A stretch of DNA of 64,000 bases. Source: Pteria penguin. Lineage: Eukaryota > Mollusca > Bivalvia > Pterioida > Pteriidae. The position numbers and the translations under genes are program-made. This document shows, one piece after another, positions 11,762 through 41,261 of the stretch. Position 1 is the first letter of the stretch, and each line of letters begins with the position of its first letter. The notes under the pieces were generated by a model, which searched no databases, was not told the origin of the DNA, and saw only the letters and a program-made list of their open reading frames with translations. The DNA lies in NCBI GenBank assembly GCA_035048485.1, contig CM068581.1, positions 62,907,393 to 62,971,392 on the forward strand, read 5' to 3'.

Positions 11762-13773
11762 GCAAGAATGCGTGTCTTACGATCTCGAAAATCGATCTCT
11801 TGGGAAAAATACATGTTGGTGCAAACTTTTGAAAATTTACATCTTCATGCCATGATATATTTCCGATTTTTTTTTTCGCACTCTGCATCTAAAAATGAAG
11901 AGTGGCTTTGGATCTTGTAAATATAGAATGGCGAACATACGGGACTAGAATTTCACCCATGGTACCAAACAGCTATATGATAAAAATGCCATGATTTATA
12001 ATGATCTGTGCAATTAATACAGGATGAAAGGGCACGGACACTTCCAAAACTGAGCATCTTTGCAAGATCTTCTATGACAACATTCCACAGAATTTGTGAA
12101 TACAGAACTTACCTTATTTATCTCGTAATGAGCTAAGCCTGGAAGCAGTGAGATACTCTGCAAGTCTGGGTCATCTTCTGTCAGTCTGGATCCTAATACA
12201 TGGGGCAGACATTTGCAACCAATTGGTGTCCACTCCCGACCATCTTGACGGAATTTCCTGAAATACATTCTCTATTGAATTGTAAGAACATGGATTGCAA
12301 AATATTGGATAGTTTTGGGAAGGTGTTGAGGATGATGGCTATCTGCAAAAGAATAATTAGTTGCGTAATTTTGATCATTAATGGTACTGTCATTAGTCAA
12401 ATTGTCTATTTCGTCAAAAATGACATTTGATTTTCTCTGTGCATCCATATCTGCCGTAGTACGGTCGGCAATAAACTGGTTACACAATGTTTAGCATTCT
12501 GTTCTGTTACTCTGTTCTGTTTGCAGACAACAGAGGAATCCATCGGCCTGTAAAGCCACTGAAAAGGAAATGCAACCGTGTATCGCATGATGGGATAATA
12601 TGAAGAACTGTTGTTATAACACTATACTTGGGCTTAATTATAAGTGACACGCCAGTTACGGCCATTTATTTGACTGTTGTCAAAATATGAAATAACGTCC
12701 ACATCTTGTGGACACTGTAGCGATGATGCGGACTTCCTCTTCAGCCAGTTCCGGATAGCTGTATAACCACCACCTGCAGATAGACTGTTCATTGAGCAAA
12801 GTGTCTTTGCAAATGCTGCCAGACAAACAGTGACAAATCAGATGGCGCGAAAGTGACATTGGTGTTATAAGTGACAAATTTCTCGCTTTATACAGACAGG
12901 AATAACATAAAAGGAGCATTTACCTCTTGGTCACATCAGATTTTTCGGACCAGGCTATATGAATGACTTTACTTTAAAACGTAGTTTCTCTTGTAAAGAT
13001 ATTCCTCATCTTGATAGAGCTGATTAAAGGAAATACTGTCATGAAATATTTCATTTTTGATTGACGACCAAAGGGCACTGGCCAGTAGCTCACACTCATC
13101 TTTAGAAATGGAACCATTTTCAAGGTTTGAATGACCGGTGCCACATTTTCAGTAACTTCATTTCTACATTTGTTTGGTCGATGGCTCCTCATCAGGCTCC
13201 TGACTCGACAAATTTGTCTCGCAGCACGCCACACATCCAGTGCATACATACTTGGCATATGGAGGAAGGAGGCCATTTCTTCTTCGTTTATCAACACTTT
13301 TGATTTTATGTTTCTTGCTTGAATATTTATTGATTTTAAATATTGCTTCCTTTGAAAATATCTCGTGTTGTTTACAGACACAGGTCGGCATGTTGTTAAT
13401 GGTTAATGAAAAAAAAATTACTCAATATTTTTGTGATGTTTTTTTCTTCTATCATCTGTTTTACCACGCAGCCACTCACTTTTTTTATTATGGGTCCATA
13501 TAATTGCAGCTTCCTTTGCCATTACTGTTCCTCTGGGTTTCAATCTAATTCGCATGTGCAAAGACGCAAACTCGCGTTCACTTTGTTTGGTTTTGGAACA
13601 TTGTTTGTGGCATTTTTCACATGGTTCGAAATATTTCCCTCTTGGTAATTGTTCCTCTGCCTGTATTTCAACAATCAGTTACAGAGAGTGCATAATCATT
13701 TCCAAACACTGAATCGTAAGGGAGTCTATTTCATCTCCAGCAGATGTCATTAACTCAGCATATATATCATCAC
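11762..13773 (-). repeat. Array unit 1 (2012 bp)
   Basis: First copy of a head-to-tail array. I take the phase from the word gcaagaatgcgtgt, which recurs at 11762, 13774, 16041, 18108 and 20164. This unit is the most diverged: it lacks short blocks present in the others (for example around 12246 and 12306) and has a short T run, about 9 T, near 11870. Confidence 0.9.
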
Positions 13774-13876
13774 GCAAGAATGCGTGTCTTACGATCTCGA
13801 AAATCGATCTCTTGGGAAAAATACATGTTGGTGCAAAGTTTTAAAAATTTACATCTTCATGCCATGATATATTTCC

Positions 13877-13909
<33 letters not shown>

Positions 13910-16040
13910 GCACTCCGCATCTAAAAATGAAGAGTGGCTTTGGATCTTGTAAAATATAGAATGGCGAACATACGGGACTAGAATTTCATCCATGGTACCA
14001 AACAGCTATATGATAAAAATGCCATGATTTATAATGATCTGTGCAATTAATACAGGATGAAAGGGCACGGACACTTCCAAAACTGAGCATCTTTGCAAGA
14101 TCTTCTATGACAACATTCCACAGAATTTGTGAATACAGAACTTACCTTAAAATATAGAATGGCGAACATACGGGACTAGAATTTCATCCATGGTACCAAA
14201 CAGCTATATGATAAAAATGCCATGATTTATAATGATCTGTGCAATTAATACAGGATGAAAGGGCACGGACACTTCCAAAACTGAGCATCTTTGCAAGATC
14301 TTCTATGACAACATTCCACAGAATTTGTGAATACAGAACTTACCTTATTTATCTCGTAATCAGCTAAGCCTGGAAGCAGTGAGATACTCTGCAAGTTTGG
14401 GTCATCTTTTGTCAGTCTGGATCCTAATACATGGGGCAGACATTTACAACCAATTGGTGTCCACTCCCGACCATCTGGACTCGAGGATCTTGACGGAATT
14501 TCCTGAAATACATTCTCTATTGAATTGTAAGAACATGGATTGCAAAATATTGAGTCGCCAAGGATAGTTTTGGGAAGGTGTTGAGGATGATGGCTATCTG
14601 CAAAAGAATAATTAGTTGCGTAATTGTGATCATTAATGGTACTGTCATTAGTCAAATTGTCTATTTCGTCAAAAAAGACATTTGATTTTCTCTGTGCATC
14701 CATATCTGCCGTAATACGGTCGGCAATAAACTGGTTACGCAATGTTTAGCATTCTGTTCCGTTACGAAATCTGTTTTCTTTTTGCAGACAACAGAGGAAT
14801 CCATCGGCCTGTAAAACCACTGAAAAGGAAATAACTGGAGACATTTGCAACCGTGTATCGCATGATGGGATAATATGAAGAACTGTTGTTATAACACTAT
14901 ACTTGGGCTTAATTATAAGTGACACGCCAGTTACGGCCATTTATTTGACTGTTGTCAAAATATGAAATAACGTCCACATCTTGTGGACACTGTAGCGATG
15001 ATGCGGACTTCCTCTTCAGCCAGTTCCGGATAGCTGTATAACCACCACCTGCAGATAGACTGTTCATTGAGCAAAGTGTCTTTGCAAATGCTGCCAGACA
15101 AACAGTGACAAATCAGATGGCGCGAAAGTGACATTGGTGTTATAAGTGACAAATTTCTCGCTTTATACAGTCAGGAATAACATAAAAGGAGCATTTACCT
15201 CTTGGTCACATCAGATTTTTCGGACCAGGCTATATGAATGACTTTACTTTAAAACGTAGTTTCTCTTGTAAAGATATTCCTCATCTTGATAGAGCTGATT
15301 AAAGGAAATACTGTCATGAAATATTTCATTTTTGATTGACGACCAAAGGGCACTGGCCAGTAGCTCACACTCATCTTTAGAAATGGAACCATTTTCAAGT
15401 TTTGAATGACCGGTGCCACATTTTCAGTAACTTCATTTCTACATTTGTTTGGTCGATGGCTCATCATCAGGCTCCTGACTCGACAAATTTGTCTCGCAGC
15501 ACGCCACACATCCAGTGCATACATACTTGGCATATGGAGGAAGGAGGCCATTTCTTCTTCGTTTTTCAACACTTTTGTTTTTCTGTTTCTTGCTTGAATA
15601 TTTATTGAGTTTAAATGTTGCTTCCTTTGAAAATATCTCGTGTTGTTTACAGACACAGGTCGGCATGTTGTTAATGAAAAAAACATTACTCAATATTTTT
15701 GTGATGTTTCTTTCTTTTATCATCTGTTTTACCACTCAGTCACTCACTTTTTTATTATGGGTCCACATAATTGTAGTTTCTTTTGCCATTACTGTTCCCC
15801 TGGGTTTTAATCTAATTAGCATGTGCAAAGACGCAAACTCGCGTTCACTTTGTTTGGTTTTGGAACATTGTTTGCTGCATTTTTCACATGGTTCGAAATA
15901 TTTCCCTCTTGGTAATTGTTCCTCTGCCTGTATTTCAACAATCAGTAAAAGAGAGTGCATAATCATTTCCAAACACTGAATCGTAAGGGAGTCTATTTCA
16001 TCTCCAGCAGATGTCATTAACTCAGCATATATATCATCAC
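13774..16040 (-). repeat. Array unit 2 (2267 bp, with internal duplication)
   Basis: Same unit, enlarged by a 198-bp direct duplication (13951-14148 repeated from 14149). Removing it gives 2069 bp, nearly the length of unit 3. It has a poly-T run of about 30 near 13880. Unlike the other units it has a sense codon rather than TAA near 15947, so the frame from 16044 to 15736 stays open. Confidence 0.9.
13951..14346. repeat. 198-bp tandem duplication inside unit 2
   Basis: Two almost identical blocks, each starting aaaatatagaatggcgaac and ending gaatacagaacttacctt. Only unit 2 has this duplication. Confidence 0.9.
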
Positions 16041-18107
16041 GCAAGAATGCGTGTCTTACGATCTCGAAAATCGATCTCTTGGGAAAAATACATGTTGGTG
16101 CAAAGTTTTAAAAATTTACACCTTCATGCCATGATATATTTCCGATTTTTTTTTTTTTTTTTTTTTTTTGGCACTCCGCATCTAAAAATGAAGAGTGGCT
16201 TTGAATCTTGTAAAATATAGAATGGCGAACATACGGGACTAGAATTTCATCCATGGTACCAAACAGCTATATGATAAAAATGCCATGATTTATAATGATC
16301 TGTGCAATTAATACAGGATGAAAAGGCACGGACACTTCCAAAACTGAGCATCTTTGCAAGATCTTCTATGACAACATTCCACAGAATTTGTGTGTGCAGA
16401 ACGTACCTTATTTATCTCGTAATGAACTAAGCCTGGAAGCAGTGAGATACTCTGCAAGTTTGGGTCATCTTCTGTCCGTCTGGATCCTAATACATGGGGC
16501 AGACATTTACAACCAATTGGTGTCCACTCCCGACCATCTGGACTCAAGGATCTTGACGGAATTTCCTGAAATACATTCTCTATTGAATTGTAACAGCATG
16601 GATTGCAAAATATTGAGTCGCCAAGGATAGTTTTGGGAAGGTGTTGAGGATGATGGCTATCTGCAAAAGAATAATTAGTTGTGTAATTGTGATCATTAAT
16701 GGTACTGTCATTAGTCAAATTGTCTATTTCGTCAAAAAAGACATTTGATTTTCTCTGTGCATCCATATCTGCCGTAATACGGTCGGCAATAAACTGGTTA
16801 CGCAATGTTTAGCATTCTGTTCCGTTACGAAATCTGTTTTCTTTTTGCAGAAAACAGAGGAATCCATCGGCCTGTAAAACCACTGAAAAGGAAATAACTG
16901 GAGACATTTGCAACCGTGTATCGCATGATGGGATAATATGAAGAACTGTTGTTATAACACTATACTTGGACTTAATTATAAGTGAAGCGCCACTTACGGC
17001 CAATCATTTGACTGTTATGAAAATGTGAAATAACGTCCACATCTTGTGGACACTGTAGCGATGATGCGGACTTCCTCTTCAGCCAGTTCCGGATAGCTGT
17101 ATAACCGCCACCTGCAGATAGACTGTTCATTGAGCAAAGTGTCTTTGCAAATGCTGCCAGACAAACAGTGACAAATCAGATGGCGCGAAAGTGACATTGG
17201 TGTTATAAGTGACAAATTTCTCGCTTTATACAGACAGGAATAACATAAAAGGAGCATTTACCTCTTGGTCACATCAGATTTTTCGGACCAGGCTATATGA
17301 ATGACTTTACTTTAAAACGTAGTTTCTCTTGTAAAGATATTCCTCATCTTGATAGCATTGATTAAAGGAAATACTGTCAGGAAATATTTCATTTTTGATG
17401 GACGACCAAAGGGCACTGGCCAGTAGCTCACACTCATCTTTAGAAATGGAACCATTTTCAAGTTTTGAATGACCGGTGCCACATTTTCAGTAACTTCATT
17501 TCTATATTTGTTTGGTCGATGGCTCTTCATCAGGCTCCTGACTCGACAAATTTGTCTCGCAGCACGCCACACATCCAGTGCATACATACTTGGCATATGA
17601 AGGAAGGAGGCCATTTCTTCTTCGTTTTTCAACACTTGATTTTATGTTTCCTGCTTGAATATTTATTGATTTTAAATATTGCTTCCTTTGAAAATATCTC
17701 GTGTTGTTTACAGACACAGGTCGGCATGTTGTTAATGGTTAATGAAAAAAAAATTACTCAATATTTTTGTGATGTTTTTTTCTTCTGTCATCTGTTTTAC
17801 CACGCAGCCACTCACTTTTTTTTTATGGGTCCACATAATTGCAGCTTCCTTTGCCATTACTGTTCCTCTGGGTTTCAATCTAATTAGCATGTGCAAAGAC
17901 GCAAACTCGCGTTCACTTTGTTTGGTTTTGGACATTGTTTGCGGCATTTTTCACATGGTTCGAAATATTTCCCTCTTGGTAATTATTCCTCTGCCTGTAT
18001 TTCAACAATCAGTTACAGAGAGTGCATAATCATTTCCAAACACTGAATCGTAAGGGAGTCTATTTCATCTCCAGCAGATGTCATTAACTCCGCATATATA
18101 TCATCCC
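16041..18107 (-). repeat. Array unit 3 (2067 bp)
   Basis: Closest in length to unit 2 once the duplication is removed. It shares ggcactccgc after the T run with unit 2, whereas units 1, 4 and 5 have cgcactctgc. Confidence 0.9.
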
Positions 18108-20163
18108 GCAAGAATGCGTGTTTTACGATCTCGAAAATCGATCTCTTGGGAAAAATACATGTTGGTGCAAAGTTTTAAAAATTTACATCTTCATGCCATG
18201 ATATATTTCCGATTTGTTTTTTTCGCACTCTGCATCTAAAAATGAAGGGTGGCTTTGGATCTTGTAAATATAGAATGGCGAACATACGGGACTAGAATTT
18301 CATCCATGGTACCAAACAGCTATATGATGAAAATGCCATGATTTATAATGATCTGTGCAATTAATACAGGATGAAAAGGCACGGACACTTCCAAAACTGA
18401 GCATCTTTGCAAGATCTTCTATGACAACATTCCACAGAATTTGTGAATACAGAACTTACCTTATTTATCTCGTAATGAGCTAAGCCTGGAAGCAGTGAGA
18501 TACTCTGCAAGTTTGGGTCATCTTCTGTCCGTCTGGATCCTAATACATGGGGCAGACATTTACAACCAATTGGTGTCCACTCCCGACCATCTGGACTCGA
18601 GGATCTTGACGGAATTTCCTGAAATACATTCTCTATTGAATTGTAAGAACATGGATTGCAAAATATTGAGTCGCCAAGGATAGTTTTGGGAAGGTGTTGA
18701 GGACGATGGCTATCTGCAAAAGAATAATTAGTTGCGTAATTGTGATCATTACTGGTACTGTCATTAGTCAAATTGTCTATTTAGTCAAAAATGACATTTA
18801 ATTTTCTCTGTGCATCCATATCTGCCGTAATACGGTCGGCAATAAACTGGTTACGCAATGTTTAGCATTCTGTTCCGTTACGAAATCTGTTTTCTTTTTG
18901 CAGACAACAGAGGAATCCATCGGCCTGTAAAACCACTGAAAACGAAATAACTGGAGACATTTGCAACCGTGTATCGCATGATGGGATAATATGAAGAACT
19001 GTTGTTATAACACTATACTTGGACTTAATTATAAGTGACACGCCAGTTACGGCCATTTATTTGACTGTTATCAAAATATGAAATAACGTTCACATCTTGT
19101 GGACACTGTAGCGATGATGCGGACTTCCTCTTCAGCCAGTTCCGGATAGCTGTATAACCACCACCTGCAGATAGACTGTTCATTGAGCAAAGTGTCTTTG
19201 CAAATACTGCCAGACAAGCAATGACAAATTAGATGGCGCGAAAGTGACATTGCTGTTATAAGTGACAAATTTCTCGCTTTATACAGACAGGAATAACATA
19301 AAAGGAGCATTTACCTCTTGGTCACATCAGATTTTTTCGGACCAGGCTATATGAATGACTTTACTTTAAAACGTAGTTTCTCTTGTAAAGATATTCCTCA
19401 TCTTGATAGCATTGATTAAAGGAAATACTGTCAGGAAATATTTCATTTTTGATGGACGACCAAAGGGCACTGGCCAGTAGCTCACACTCATCTTTAGAAA
19501 TGGAACCATTTCCAAGTTTTGAATGACCGGTGCCACATTTTCAGTAACTTCATTTCTATATTTGTTTGGTCGATGGCTCTTCATCAGGCTCCTGACTCGA
19601 CAAATTTGTCTCGCAGCACGCCACACATCCAGTGCATACATACTTGGCATATGGAGGAAGGAGGCCATTTCTTCTTCGTTTTTCAACACTTTTGATTTTA
19701 TGTTTCTTGCTTGAATATTTATTGATTTTAAATATTGCTTCCTTTGAAAATATCTCGTGTTCTTTACAGACACAGGTCGGCATGTTGTTAATGGTTAATG
19801 AAAAAAAAATTCTCAATATTTTTGTGATGTTTTTTTCTTCTATCATCTGTTTTACCGCGCAGCCACTCACTTTTTTATTATGGGTCCACATAATTGCAGC
19901 TTCCTTTGCCATTACTGTTCCTCTGGGTTTCAATCTAATTAGCATGTGCAAAGACGCAAACTCGCGTTCACTTTGTTTGGTTTTGGAACATTGTTTGCGG
20001 CATTTTTCACATGGTTCGAAATATTTCCCTCTTGGTAATTGTTCCTCTGCCTGTATTTCAACAATCAGTTACAGAGAGTGCATAATCATTTCCAAACACT
20101 GAATCGTAAGGGAGTCTATTTCATCTCCAGCAGATGTCATTAACTCAGCATATATATCATCAC
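18108..20163 (-). repeat. Array unit 4 (2056 bp)
   Basis: Shares marker differences with unit 5, such as gatttgtttttttcgc in place of a pure T run and cattactggtactg, which suggests that units 4 and 5 separated most recently. Confidence 0.9.
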
Positions 20164-21719
20164 GCAAGAATGCGTGTCTTACGATCTCGAAAATCTATCT
20201 CTTGGGAAAAATACATGTTGGTGCAAAGTTTTAAAAATTTACATCTTCATGCCATGATATATTTCCGATTTGTTTTTTTCGCACTCTGCATCTAAAAATG
20301 AAGAGTGGCTTTGGATCTTGTAAATATAGAATGGCAAACATACGGGACTAGAATTTCATCCATGGTACCAAACAGCTATATGATAAAAATGCCATGATTT
20401 ATAATGATCTGTGCAATTAATACAGGATGAAAGGGCACAGACACTTCCAAAACTGAGCATCTGTGCAAGATCTTCTATGACAACATTCCACAGAATTTGT
20501 GAATACAGAACTTACCTTATTTATCTCGTAATGAGCTAAGCCTGGAAGCAGTGAGATACTCTGCAAGTTTGGGTCATCTTCTGTCCGTGTGGATCCTAAT
20601 ACATGGGGCAGACATTTACAACCAATTGGTGTCCACTCCCGACCATCTGGACTCGAGGATCTTGACGGAATTTCCTGAAATACATTCTCTATTGAATTGT
20701 AAGAACATGGATTGCAAAATATTGAGTCGCCAAGGATAGTTTTGGGAAGGTGTTGAGGACGATGGCTATCTGCAAAAGAATAATTAGTTGCGTAATTGTG
20801 ATCATTACTGGTACTGTCATTAGTCAAATTGTCTATTTAGTCAAAAATGACATTTAATTTTCTCTGTGCATCCATATCTGCCGTAATACGGTCGGCAATA
20901 AACTGGTTACGCAATGTTTAGCATTCTGTTCCGTTACGAAATCTGTTTTCTTTTTGCAGACAACAGAGGAATCCATCGGCCTGTAAAACCACTGAAAAGG
21001 AAATAACTGGAGACATTTGCAACCGTGTATCGCATGATGGGATAATATGAAGAACTGTTGTTATAACGCTATACTTGGACTTAATTATAAGTGACACGCC
21101 AGTTACGGCCATTTATTTGACTGTTATCAAAATATGAAATAACGTTCACATCTTGTGGACACTGTAGCGATGATGCGGACTTCCTCTTCAGCCAGTTCCG
21201 GATAGCTGTATAACCACCACCTGCAGATAGACTGTTCATTGAGCAAAGTGTCTTTGCAAATACTGCCAGACAAACAATGACAAATCAGATGGCGCGAAAG
21301 TGACATTGGTGTTATAAGTGACAAATTTCTCGCTTTATACAGACAGGAATAACATAAAAGGAGCATTTACCTCTTGGTCACATCAGATTTTTCGGACCAG
21401 GCTATATGAATGACTTTACTTTAAAACGTAGTTTCTCTTGTAAAGATATTCCTCATCTTGATAGCGCTGATTAAAGGAAATACTGCCATGAAATATTTCA
21501 TTTTTGATGGACGACCAAAGGGCACTGGCCAGTAGCTCACACTCATCTTTAGAAATGGAACCATTTTCAAGTTTTGAATGACCGGTGCCACATTTTCAGT
21601 AACTTCATTTCTACATTTGTTTGGTCGATGGCTCCTCATCAGTCTCCTGACTTTACAAATTTGTCTCGCAGCACGCAACACATCCAGTGCATACATACTT
21701 GGCATATGGAGGAAGGAGG
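20164..21719 (-). repeat. Array unit 5 (truncated, 1556 bp)
   Basis: Homology to the other units stops exactly at 21719 (ggaaggagg followed by tgtttacacc instead of ccatttcttc). What lies beyond is a single-copy segment on the coding side. Confidence 0.9.
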
Positions 21720-22154
21720 TGTTTACACCTTCCTTGACTGAACCTGCACCAACATCTCTACATTTAAAGAGTATGTGGTTTGAACTGAAAGATGACAATG
21801 CCTCAGTCACTGGGAGATTCCAACTTACTTCCACTTCATTTGCATGAGGGGTGGCCTTTACATAGCATGCCGAGTAAGTTTTTCACCAAGACTGATGGGA
21901 TGCTTAAACCTACCACCTTGCCCCCCCCCCCCCTCATACTTGCAACACAAACATCTTCAAAAAGCTTAGCAAATGTGATATCTTTGGATACTTTAACGGC
22001 AAACCACTCTAACACGACCTGCTTATCATGCACCACTTGAATCGCCACAATTTTGGAAGTTTCCATGTCACTCGATACAGCGTGATCGTGACCAAGGTGC
22101 TACAGTATAGTATTGAATCGCGAGGAATTCATGATGACATAGTGTTTTATCTTG

Positions 22155-22182
<28 letters not shown>
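22155..22182. repeat. Poly-C run (28)
   Basis: An uninterrupted C homopolymer on the plus strand; shorter C runs lie at 21921-21933 and 22243-22250. Such runs are prone to length error. Confidence 0.9.
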
Positions 22183-22186
<4 letters not shown>

Positions 22187-22749
22187 TAGGTCAGACAAGC
22201 AATCAAATTTAGAAGAATTAGGAAAGGATGACTCTCCGCTCACCCCCCCCTAAAATTTTCTTACAGTCCTCATCACTCCTTGTCGATGGGTCATCAATGA
22301 CAATATGACGCTTTAAAATACTCATTTGACGATGCCGCTCTTTGAAGCGTTTGATCTACATTTAAGCGTAAGTGTAAAGAATAAATCCCGAATCCGTAAA
22401 AAATATTCCGGACTTCATTTTTTTTTTACTTCCGTCGTGCCAAAACCTACCCGCCCGCTGCCGCTTAACAGAGAAGTAAATTGGTGTGGCCTAAGATTAA
22501 AAATGTTTAATTTCTTGAGTATAGATCTTATGTTTGATGCCAGTGGTCAACCCTGAAGTGCCATACACATCAGCCAGATTTAAACTAAGACTTTCTTTGT
22601 CAAATAATATGTGAAGAGTGTAACTTTAACGTTGAAGATATTATTGTTAAGTACAATGAAATATGAAAACCATATATGCTTACGTTAAAAGCAAAATAGT
22701 ATATGCATAAAACTGACAGAGCGCCTAATGGCCACATCACTACGCACAC

Positions 22750-22885
22750 GCCACCAGCAGCAATATCGAATTAATGGTAATGACGGTACCCTCGGGAACT
22801 TCCAAGCCACCAGCAGCGGTATCGAGTTAGGTAATGGTGATACCATCAGGAACTTACAAGTCACCAGCAGCGTCATCGAGTGAGT
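22750..22885. repeat. Minisatellite, about 55 bp, 2.5 copies
   Basis: Units begin at 22750, 22806 and 22860 with gccaccagcagc or gtcaccagcagc followed by a tatcga-like word, then ggtaatg and aggaactt. The third unit is partial. Confidence 0.8.
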
Positions 22886-23868
22886 GAAAATAACAAATAT
22901 AAGAACATAATTCCTATATTAATTTCATGCATCATTTCCTCATTTTAAAAACTTATGTCTTTGGACGGCAAAATAATTACAGATTTGAATTAAAAGTAAG
23001 AGATAAAGGAAAATCTCTTTTCAACTTGATTATGTCATAAATCTAGATATAGAAATGAGTGAGACAATAGTGTTATGAAGTTCAAATTACAAAGATTATC
23101 TGTTATGTACGTTGTATATATGTATTGTTTATTTACATATAAGTGACATTAAATGTTTAACTATTTCTTTCACAAAATCGATAATAATTGGGAATATCTA
23201 TGATAATTTATATTAGGTAGAACAGTTTGATTAAAGTATTTACTTGAATCGGAACTTGAATTCCTTAGTAAACACTTCTATTCGCCCATGTGAACTTTCA
23301 ATAACTGTCAGTTGAATAAACTACTCAATGATTGATTGATCACTAAAATCGAAGATATGTATACGTGAATTGCGCATGCGTATAGATAATGTTTGGAATA
23401 ATGATCATAATTACATCTGTAATAGAGTAATTAGACTGAAATTTCAAAATAGCACGTTTTTAAATATTTGAGTACTCAGATTTTATAAAACCATTAAAGT
23501 AGTATTACAGAAGGATCTAACGATAAGATTACAGCCCTTTCATCTTTAATCCTAATATATACTAATGAATAAGTACTGTAAATTGTAGCGACAATTTTCT
23601 AACTGAGAAAAGATAACGACAATTAGGAGTACTCTTCGTGTTTGTGATTTTTTCATTTTCTTTTTTTTTTTTTTTTTCTTCTTTTTCTTTCTTTTTTTTT
23701 TTCTCTGTTTGGGAAGGTGGGGAGCATTATGTTTACACCTTAACTATAAGGTTTACCTCTGTCAATATTGTTCACGACTGCGAACAATGTGTCATTTTTT
23801 GATTCTATGATCTGCACTTTTGGTAAGGCTGAGCTTATAAGACAACATCAGAAAATGAATTTGACATG
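22886..23868. other. No gene seen
   Basis: AT-rich intergenic sequence downstream of gene A. It contains a pyrimidine-rich T tract at about 23654-23705. Confidence 0.4.
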
Positions 23869-23869
23869 T

Positions 23870-23875
23870 TTTATT
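23870..23875 (-). terminator. Candidate poly(A) signal of gene A
   Basis: AATAAA on the minus strand about 165 bases after the TAA of gene A at 24040-24042. Position and sequence fit; usage is not shown. Confidence 0.45.
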
Positions 23876-24039
23876 AATCCAGAATCCATGAACACAATTA
23901 ATAATTTAATGTATTGAAAACATTGTATTCAGTAATATATAAATAAATGATACTATTAAAATGTTTGTGTTCTGCTTTCTTAACAGAAACAATGAATACG
24001 ATTAAGATGAATCAGAATGAAAAACGTTCTAGGCTACTG

Positions 24040-39987
<15,948 letters not shown>

Positions 39988-41261
39988 GTTTATAGTTTCC
40001 GTGTCAGAAAAGTTCGGAACTACAATGCTACGACTACAACACGATCTACCTATTATTTACAGGAATAATGAAATAGAAACTATAAAATCTATATAATTTT
40101 CATTAAAAAATAATTGATACGTCCAGACTTTAAATACTGATTTATATTGACATAGGTCAACGAAATACATTTTATGTTTTTATGGTATTTGATAATTATT
40201 TTATGAAGTATGTAGTATAATTCATGTTTATGTCACGGAGTTGTAATATACATTTCAGAACAAATTATTTCTGTTTGTGTAACTCGTTGAATTCAGTCGT
40301 TGTGGATGGATAGCCGAGTTCGAAGTAAGACTTTGCTTAACTCTCAGCACCTAGTCACCTAGCATTTCTAAGTTGTGTATAGAATTTCACTGAATGCAAT
40401 TTAACTTAAACTGCTGAATATTTATCTGGTCTACTTTATCACTTGCCACCAGCGTTAAGATTTACCTTGTATAGATTCTTTTTTGACTGAATATTTACAC
40501 CAGCATCTCGATAGCAACATAATTTATATTGTTTCAACGTGATAGTTTCAAAAATCAAACGTAATTTGAGATATAATTCTAAAATTCTTTGATTCGTTTG
40601 AAATTCATTATTTCATTTACAGAATAATTAAACGTAGAGCAAAATAAAAGGAAATATTATGAATAAAACAACTAAATAATATAATATTTTCTGGCAAGAT
40701 TGCATATCATAAATTGTAAATCATGATTTATGAAATCCATTGTAGGATTTTCTATGTAAAATACATTTATAAACATGTACACACAATTCAAAATTTAATA
40801 TACATTTTCATTATAATGATAATTCAACATCATACAAATCGAAATTATGAGTCTAAAATTAACGTAACAGGAGATGCTCACTCCTCCCGGGTATCTAGTC
40901 TCACCTCTGTATTTCAGAGGTCTGTGAAAGTTCACTGTCTTACATTGTTGTTAGTGCCATAGTCATGTAACACCAGTTACCTTCGTATTTTACTGTAAAA
41001 TAAAAAACCATTAATGGCTCGTCGATCGCACGTGACGGAAACTCGGATGTATTCTGATGAACACACATATATATAAAGACAACTTTGGGAATCAGTTGAC
41101 TGAAATGAATACTGAAGTGTATGGAAAGTGTCACAACCTCACAATTTTCACTGAAATCGATTATTTAATTTATCATTTAGCAAGATATATTTCATACATT
41201 TGAAAATTATCTGGAAATTACAAATACCAGAATTACTATGCTATAATTTTCAATTATAAAG
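39988..41261. other. Gap between genes A and B; dispersed repeat near 40865-41003
   Basis: No gene seen. The segment 40945-41003 is the inverse of about 42155-42212 and of 37937-37997 (shared word aactggtgt and ggcactaacaacaatgta). Confidence 0.4.

Larger units (their letters stand above)
11762..22066 (-). pseudogene. Decayed transposon-linked gene amplified as array
   Basis: Minus-strand frames are conserved between units but broken by shared stops and shifts. One part reads DGREWTPIGCKCLPHVLGSR then SISLLPGLAHYEIN. After a frameshift it reads ILWNVVIEDLAKMLSFGS, then DHYKSWHF and DEILVPYVRHS. A Cys-rich part reads KYVCTGCVACCETN. From memory this order (a CDGxPYxL-like block, LLPG.xHxEMN, LLW.V...LA..LGF, DHHKSW) resembles an unnamed family common in cnidarian and mollusc genomes that is probably linked to transposons; no name is assigned. 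The N-terminal module occurs once, at 22066-21720 (VLEWFAVKVSKDITFAKLF and MEVSWNLPVTEALSSF). Inference: a broken gene whose 3' part was amplified. The same stops occur in most copies, so most decay predates amplification. Confidence 0.6.

Noticed and set aside
14343..14348. GTAAGT on the minus strand after HYEIN-K in array units, first taken as a splice donor
   Set aside because: Family landmarks resume within about 20 bases after a simple frameshift (ILWNVVIEDLAK), leaving no room for an intron.
13240..20102. Plus-strand hydrophobic ORFs (up to 156 aa) repeated in each array unit
   Set aside because: They are shadows of the minus-strand decayed gene, Phe/Leu-rich because the opposite strand is Lys/Glu-rich; homology landmarks are only on the minus strand.
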